Of a stretch of 64,000 nucleotides of DNA, positions 60,964-64,000 are shown in pieces. How positions within the stretch are numbered: the first letter of the stretch is position 1; the number at the start of each line of letters is the position of its first letter. The notes beneath the pieces were generated by a model. The model was given only the letters and a program-made list of their open reading frames with translations. It did no database searches and was not told the DNA's origin. Where the stretch lies: the NCBI GenBank assembly GCA_037389465.1, contig JAZARR010000223.1, positions 186,001 through 250,000 of the forward strand, given 5' to 3'. The position numbers were made by a program, and so were the translations under genes. Origin of the DNA: Baylisascaris procyonis. Taxonomy: Eukaryota > Nematoda > Chromadorea > Rhabditida > Ascarididae.

Positions 60964-61407
60964 TCTACCGTTTTTATTCACAGTTTTACGCTGTTCCGAG
61001 TTATTAAGGTGCGTTGAATCAGTTGATTTGGAAAGACGCTAAGGATTACAGGTAGTGTCGGTAGGATGTGAGGCAAATATACGAATCTGGATGAGACTGT
61101 GATCGAAGAATCAAGCGTAGGTGATTCTTAAGCAGGGAAACAGTCAGACATGTTGTTTTGAAACGTCTAGTTTAACATCCAAGGACGAGAGCATCTCAGG
61201 TGGCTAAAGAGGAGTGAAATTGTAGGAACCTTTAGATGCTTGTGGGAAATGCTGTTTAGAGGAGAGAGAGGGACGGGACTTGATAGAGGATTGAACTTGA
61301 GGGAAAGGTGGGGGCTTAGGTTAGCCAACATGAGTGGAGCAGTTATTGCTGATCAAGTGTTTAGAGCCCTTCTGATAAACCTGCTGAAGTTGCTAAAATG
61401 TTTGCAA

Positions 61408-61413
61408 AATAAA
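61408..61413 (+). promoter_or_regulatory. Possible SF3B1 poly(A) signal
   Basis: The first perfect AATAAA I noticed downstream of the SF3B1 stop, 445 bases away. Nematode genes often use variants, so an earlier non-canonical site is possible. Confidence 0.3.
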
Positions 61414-61510
61414 CTTTGAATGTTGTTTGGAGTAAACACTGGGTGAAGATGCTAGAATGCTCTTAGTTTATAGATGGGATCTGGGTGTTGTCTAAGGGGA
61501 GTTGAAGTAA

Positions 61511-61565
61511 TTGGCAGCTGTAGCTATAGCTATCAGCTGCCAATCTCGCATACATCAGCTGTAGC
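61511..61565. promoter_or_regulatory. Near-perfect 33-bp palindrome with clustered CAGCTG E-boxes
   Basis: TTGGCAGCTG at 61511-61520 and its exact complement CAGCTGCCAA at 61534-61543 flank TAGCTATAGCTA, itself palindromic. A third CAGCTG lies just downstream near 61557. CAGCTG is a standard bHLH-factor site. Position upstream of the gene ending at 63972 suggests a control element, but this is unproven. Confidence 0.35.
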
Positions 61566-63107
61566 TTCGCCGGAGCGGAGCTCTTTAAGTGTTATTTGTT
61601 GTTTTCTTCGTCTATTGTACAAATTCCTTTCGTTCTCCTACGTACATTTTAAAATCATTTATTCTTCATCGTTTATCGAAAATGTTTTTCTTTATTGTAT
61701 TGCTGAGTTAAAATTGACCTCGTTTGAGAAAAAAAAGGTTTTTGATTTATTTTTGAACTTGATCATCATTTTTTTATTTATTTTTTTTATTTTTTGTGAT
61801 TCTGTGAAAAATTCAAGGCTTTGAACATGTCATGTTTATTGGAGTGAAGTTTAATTTTTTTTTTAATTACCATGTTGTTTTGTTTTGAGATTATTGCATT
61901 TCATTCCTTATAGTACTACAGGAACGTTTAGAAAAATACTAAAGATGATGGTTTCCATCCTAAAAGAAGCATTTGATTAATAAAAGGCAACTAGAATATC
62001 TTAGCATTTCGAAGAAAAAAGCGATTTTGTTGATTGATAATAAACTGAAATGGTGGTAATCAATGGGAAGTGTTTATTTAGTTTAATTTTACTTGCCTGG
62101 ATTTTAATTTGCAATGCTCAGATCATAAGGAATGCATGCAAATGTAAATGATGAGGCAATATGTTGAATAATGGATGGCTCGATTTATTTGTTTTTTTTT
62201 TTCTTTGAATTCTATGTAAATGGAATTGTAATTTTAGTAAGATCCAAATTGATGGGCATGTTGCAAATTTTGGAATACTTGAAAGTTCTGATCTGAGTTC
62301 AAGTTCGAGTTCAGGTTCACCCTAAGTTGGGCATTTTGGTGGATAAAATTTACAAAATGCTGTTAAGATTAATGAGATGTTTTATGAGAGTATCGGCATC
62401 AATTTTAACTGTTTTATGATTATTATGCTCGAACTTTTGTTTAGAAAATACTCCGGCTTGAATATGTGATGCAATAAGTTTCGAAACGGACCGACCTAGG
62501 TTGACAATTTTTATCGTTGAGGTTGAGTGTTTTAATCGTGCAGTTCGAATGTTATTGTGAGGAATGCGGAGCATTTTTTAAAGGGAGTAAGGATAAAAGG
62601 TTAAGGATAAGATAGGATAAGTTGGATGGGCGATCAGGGGGAGGGGAGGGGGGACAGAAAAAGAGGGAATTGATGCTTTTCGAAGAAAACGTCGATTCAA
62701 AAATCTGCAAATCTCGTGCATTTCTCATCAATCATGTTGGAAATGTTTTGCTATTGCTTGTATTTGTGTACAACGTTAGTAATAGCAATGCAACTTGATG
62801 CATTATACACTTTTTTTGATTAACAATTTTCGGCCGATCCATTCGATTGTTGAGCTCTATTCTATTCTAATTTCAGAAATAAATATTTGCATTAAAATAT
62901 TATCTTTATAACAAAAAAGTTTAAAACATTGGTTGATTATTCCTGGGACGATTTATCTTTATTTGTGAAATATTTGTTTATCCTTTAAAAAAAGCATAAA
63001 TAAACACAATATTTATGTGAATTATTTGAAAGATTTATCGATATCCATTGTGGTTGGGCGAATATTTCGTAGTAGAGAACTCGCCGTATTGTCGAACTTC
63101 ATTGCAG

Positions 63108-63972
63108 TTGTGCTTTTAGGGAAGGTGATAGAAAATAGTAAGAAAACACTCCAGCGGGTGAAGACGATATTGTGCATTTGTATTCCACGTAAATTACCAA
63201 GTAGTTTTTTTTAAACATCAATAGGTACTAAAAATATATGGGATAATAGCTTCATATTTTAAACCAAGCAGCTCATAAATGCTTTTTATAAAAAGTTCGT
63301 CTCCTTTTCGCGACTTGATGAATGAAGAAATGCTCCAGAGGAGCTGTTAGGATACCTTTTCTCCTCAACCGGCCCAGCCGATCGGTTTCACGAATTTTCC
63401 AAATAAAATGAAACCATAATATTTTTCTTGTTGGGGCTGAATACATGAGCAATGAATGTGTTATAGTTTATTTTTAGTCACTTTCCAATAGTCTTATAAG
63501 CAAAAATTGGAGATTTTTGGTCTTAAAGCGCTCCCACATATAGGAATTTAATTGAATTTAATATTTTCTTATCTCGTGAATGTCGTGCTCATTTTTTAAT
63601 CTGGCCAAATTCGATATTATTCTAGATGTTCTATATATCTAGTAGAGTTTGCATAGATAGGAATATCGTATTTAATTAAAACCGTGCAGGCATAATCACT
63701 CGATTCTCGTTCGCCGAGTAAATCTATACGATCGTTCTGCCTAAATTCAAACTTGAAAAAGCTCTTTTCTCTCTATTTTTGCAGCGAAAATATTCATTGA
63801 TCGCGATACATATGAAGCCGAAATGAATTCGCCACGTCCACGTTCCGATGTGATAGCGATAGGAGAGCGTTACTCGTCGACGGTGGGCGTCGCATCAGTA
63901 CCCGCATTACCAATGCCGGTTACAAATCTCGCAATAACGCTCACCGCACATGTAGCACCTTTCACTATTTAA
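63108..63972 (+). CDS. Unidentified gene, last two exons only
   Basis: The final exon, 63785-63972, follows TTTTTGCAG and is open for 62 codons to TAA: KIFIDRDTYEAEMNSPRPRS, then GERYSSTVGV and a hydrophobic Pro/Ala/Thr-rich end (PALPMPVTNLAITLTAHV). A candidate preceding exon, 63108-63188 (after CATTGCAG, before GTAAAT), is phase-compatible and reads KTLQRVKTILCICIP. The last exon looks real from its composition and balanced codon use; the earlier one is uncertain and more 5' exons must exist. The Cys/Ile-rich segment next to a basic-acidic linker could be a membrane helix and cytoplasmic tail. I do not recognise the family. Confidence 0.45.
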
Positions 63973-64000
63973 CACTCAGTTTTATTTTACAATCAGTGAT

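Larger units (their letters stand above)
60964..63107. other. 3' flank of SF3B1 and intergenic DNA
   Basis: No supported gene over 2.1 kb. It should contain the SF3B1 3' UTR; AATAAA occurs at 61408. An E-box-rich palindrome lies at 61511-61565, and G-rich runs (GGGGGAGGGGAGGGGGG) at 62638-62654. Confidence 0.55.

Noticed and set aside
1..64000. Bacterial-type systems, CRISPR arrays, rRNA, spliced-leader RNA genes
   Set aside because: No spaced direct repeats, no rRNA-like blocks and no SL1 sequence were seen; all supported genes are intron-containing nuclear genes.

Overview
This window comes from an AT-rich animal genome with many introns, almost certainly a nematode. The main grounds are a secreted protein of the nematode-restricted SXP/RAL-2 (ANIS5 cation-binding) family, short T-rich 3' splice sites of the TTTTCAG type, and start codons lying 10-26 bases after an acceptor-like AG, as in spliced-leader trans-splicing. 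Introns are long for Caenorhabditis (hundreds of bases to several kb), so a parasitic lineage is plausible but not proven. Exons were joined by reading-frame phase, splice sites and, where possible, homology recalled from family knowledge. No search was run.

Layout. 1-13.5 kb: a three-exon minus-strand SXP/RAL-2-like gene (9390 down to 2835), plus two small plus-strand exons (1335-1374, 1702-1780) that may be the 5' end of the next gene. 13.5-25.5 kb: a 13-exon plus-strand gene for a Ser/Thr-Pro-rich protein with a helical C-terminal domain. It is unrecognised, with a weak resemblance to the katanin p80 con80 domain. 25.5-30.8 kb: intergenic, with a 310-bp foldback element and AGT-rich low-complexity DNA. 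30.8-37.5 kb: an eight-exon TMEM268-like (DUF4481) two-helix membrane protein. 39.4-61 kb: a 26-exon gene for the U2 snRNP core splicing factor SF3B1, complete from ATG to stop in this model. 63.1-64 kb: the last exons of an unidentified plus-strand gene.

The genes do not form a pathway. TMEM268 and SF3B1 are in tandem on the same strand, and both starts have trans-splice-like acceptors just upstream. The most interesting signals are: three exon-like cassettes inside SF3B1 introns whose inclusion would bring in early stops (possible poison exons for autoregulation); a long open exon just upstream of SF3B1 that is in frame with it; eight of 25 SF3B1 cis-acceptors ending in AAG or GAG instead of CAG/TAG; a His/Cys-rich metal-site-like tail on the SXP/RAL-2 protein; two microRNA-precursor-like hairpins in introns; and a large TA-cored palindrome.
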